6,733 nucleotides of DNA from positions 1 through 6,733 of the forward strand of contig CAUGJN010000105.1 in NCBI GenBank assembly GCA_959599635.1. Reading direction: 5' to 3'. The number at the start of each line of letters is the position of its first letter. The stretch's first letter is position 1. The notes beneath the pieces are model-generated. The model was not told the DNA's origin. It made no database searches and worked only from the letters and a program-made list of their open reading frames with translations. The DNA comes from an uncultured Collinsella sp. (GTDB lineage: Bacteria > Actinomycetota > Coriobacteriia > Coriobacteriales > Coriobacteriaceae). The position numbers and the translations under genes were made by a program. Shown here piece after piece: positions 5,113 through 6,733 of this stretch.

Positions 5113-6733
5113 ATGAACGATTTTCTAAACGGTCAAGTTAAGAACGATGGCTTTTTGCGTGTGGCGGCGGCGTCGCCGCAGATTCGCGTTGCCGATGTCG
5201 AGGGCAATGCCGAGGTTGTGCTGGCGGCTGTTCGCGATGCTGCCGAGTGTGGCGTTCGTGCGTTGGTGTTGCCCGAACTTAATCTGACTGGCTATACCGC
5301 AGCCGATCTGTTCCATAACCGCACATTACTGCATGCCTGCGAGACCGCACTGGCACATATTCTCGATGAAACTCGCGAGCTGCCGATTGTCTTTACCATC
5401 GGCCTTCCCGTTGCAGTTGCCGAGAATATCTACAACTGTGCCGCCGTGTGCTGCGCGGGCGAGCTTTTGGGCCTCACGGCCAAGAAGTATCTGCCCAACT
5501 ATGGCGAGTTCTATGAGCGTCGTTGGTTTGCTCCGGCGCCTGCGGATTCCGTGTGGGTTGAATTTGCCGGTCAGGGTCCGGTCCCGCTGGGTTCGGGGCT
5601 TGTCTACCGTTGCTGTGATGAGGGCGCCGAGGACCTGGTGCTGGGCGTTGAGGTCTGTGAGGACCTGTGGGTGCCGGCGCCCCCTTCGACCGAGATGGCG
5701 CTTGCCGGTGCGACGGTGATTCTCAACCCGTCGGCCTCGGACGAGATTATCGGTAAGGCAGATTACCGCCGCAGCCTTATCTCTAATCAAAGCGCGCGCC
5801 TGTACTGCGCCTATGCCTATGCAGATGCGAGCGAGGGCGAGTCCACGACCGACATGGTCTTTGCGGGCGAGAACCTCGTCTACGAAAACGGCTCCAAGCT
5901 CGCCGCGACTAAACTGCTTACCTGCGATATGGCCGTCGCCGATGTTGACCTTGACCGCCTGGTTGCCGAGCGCCGTCGCTCGACGACGTGGACCCGCGCA
6001 GACGATGCGCCGGAGGCCACGACCGTTGAGTTTTCGTTTGAGGGCGTGTTGGCCGAAGAGCCTGTCCTGCGCGATGCCTGCGATATCGACCGTGTCTTCC
6101 CCCGCGCGCCCTTTGTTCCGGCCGACCATGGTGACCTGGCCGAGCGTTGCGAGACCATCCTTGACCTGCAGACCGCGGGCCTCAAGACCCGTCTTGCCCA
6201 TACGGGTACCAAGGCGGCTGTCATCGGTCTTTCAGGCGGCCTGGACTCCACGCTGGCGCTGCTTGTGACCGTGCGTGCCTTCGATGCGCTGGGGCTGCCG
6301 CGTACGGGTATCACGGCGGTTTCCATGCCCGGCTTTGGCACGACGCATCGCACTAAGTCGAATGCCGAGTCGCTCGCTCGCGACCTAGGCGTGAGCTTCC
6401 GCGAAGTCTCGATCCATGCAGCCGTGGAGCAGCATTTTAAGGACATCGAGCACGATCCGGCCGTGCAGGACGTGACTTACGAGAACAGTCAGGCCCGCGA
6501 GCGCACGCAGATTCTGATGGATCTGGCCAACCAGGCTGGCGGTTTTGTCATCGGCACGGGCGACCTGTCGGAGCTGGCGCTCGGCTGGGCTACCTACAAC
6601 GGCGACCACATGAGCATGTATGCCGTCAACGCGAGCGTGCCCAAGACGCTTGTGCGCCATCTGGTGCGCTATGCGGCTGATGTCTTTGGCGGGCGTATTG
6701 CCGAGGTCTTGCTCGACATCCTCGACACGCCGG
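5113..6733 (+). CDS. nadE: Glutamine-dependent NAD+ synthetase, 5' part (C-terminus off the edge)
   Basis: The frame is open from ATG 5113 to the right edge: 540 codons with no stop. The family of the Mycobacterium tuberculosis enzyme is about 680 residues, so roughly the last 110-150 are missing. The N-terminal nitrilase-type glutaminase has the Glu-Lys-Cys triad: E55 in LPELNLTGY, K124 before KYLPNYGEFYE, and C182 in VEVCEDLW. GESTTD follows at 242-247. The C-terminal synthetase has the PP-loop SGGLDST at 374-380, a GTTHRTKSNAES segment at 409-420, GTGDLSELALGW at 481-492 and NGDHMSMYAVNASVPKT just after. Known role: it amidates nicotinic acid adenine dinucleotide to NAD+ using ATP, with ammonia channelled from glutamine, in the cytosol. 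GGAG at 5104-5107 supports the start, with a spacer of five bases. All visible catalytic motifs are intact. Confidence 0.95.
   Translation, partial: MNDFLNGQVKNDGFLRVAAASPQIRVADVEGNAEVVLAAVRDAAECGVRALVLPELNLTGYTAADLFHNRTLLHACETALAHILDETRELPIVFTIGLPVAVAENIYNCAAVCCAGELLGLTAKKYLPNYGEFYERRWFAPAPADSVWVEFAGQGPVPLGSGLVYRCCDEGAEDLVLGVEVCEDLWVPAPPSTEMALAGATVILNPSASDEIIGKADYRRSLISNQSARLYCAYAYADASEGESTTDMVFAGENLVYENGSKLAATKLLTCDMAVADVDLDRLVAERRRSTTWTRADDAPEATTVEFSFEGVLAEEPVLRDACDIDRVFPRAPFVPADHGDLAERCETILDLQTAGLKTRLAHTGTKAAVIGLSGGLDSTLALLVTVRAFDALGLPRTGITAVSMPGFGTTHRTKSNAESLARDLGVSFREVSIHAAVEQHFKDIEHDPAVQDVTYENSQARERTQILMDLANQAGGFVIGTGDLSELALGWATYNGDHMSMYAVNASVPKTLVRHLVRYAADVFGGRIAEVLLDILDTP

Noticed and set aside
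5326..6201. Minus-strand open frame of 291 codons opposite nadE
   Set aside because: The + strand frame carries all the catalytic motifs of NAD+ synthetase; the antisense product is Arg/Gly/Ala-rich with no recognisable domain.

Overview
The window looks like chromosomal DNA from a GC-rich actinobacterial gut anaerobe, most likely a Coriobacteriia member such as Collinsella. This is inferred from codon usage (strong G/C at third positions), strong GGAGG-type ribosome sites and the character of the lineage-restricted hypothetical proteins; no rRNA or other marker gene is present to confirm it.

Layout from left to right: (1) an intrinsic terminator of a gene lying off the left edge; (2) ettA, a complete translational throttle ABC-F ATPase on the + strand; (3) a strong hairpin terminator placed between two convergent genes; (4) a 435-residue minus-strand protein with a possible winged-helix (LOTUS-like) N-terminal domain, a lysine-rich patch, a roughly 200-residue acidic, Pro/Ala-rich linker and a compact C-terminal domain, with a 16-bp palindrome abutting its ribosome site; (5) a separate minus-strand 317-residue membrane protein with a long Ser/Thr/Asn/Gln-rich tail that probably lies outside the cell; (6) a divergent intergenic region; (7) a two-gene + strand operon of about 50% GC that encodes a small acidic protein and a DUF4160 protein starting at TTG inside the first gene, which resembles a toxin-antitoxin module; (8) the first 540 codons of nadE, glutamine-dependent NAD+ synthetase, running off the right edge.

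ettA and nadE are housekeeping genes: one couples translation initiation or elongation to energy state, the other makes NAD+. They do not form an obvious pathway with the genes between them. The accessory part is the middle of the window. The best candidates for undescribed biology are the small acidic protein/DUF4160 pair, whose base composition is unlike its neighbours, and the possible LOTUS-like linker protein. I see no transposase, integrase, CRISPR array, tRNA or rRNA. No stretch longer than 300 bases lacks a gene.
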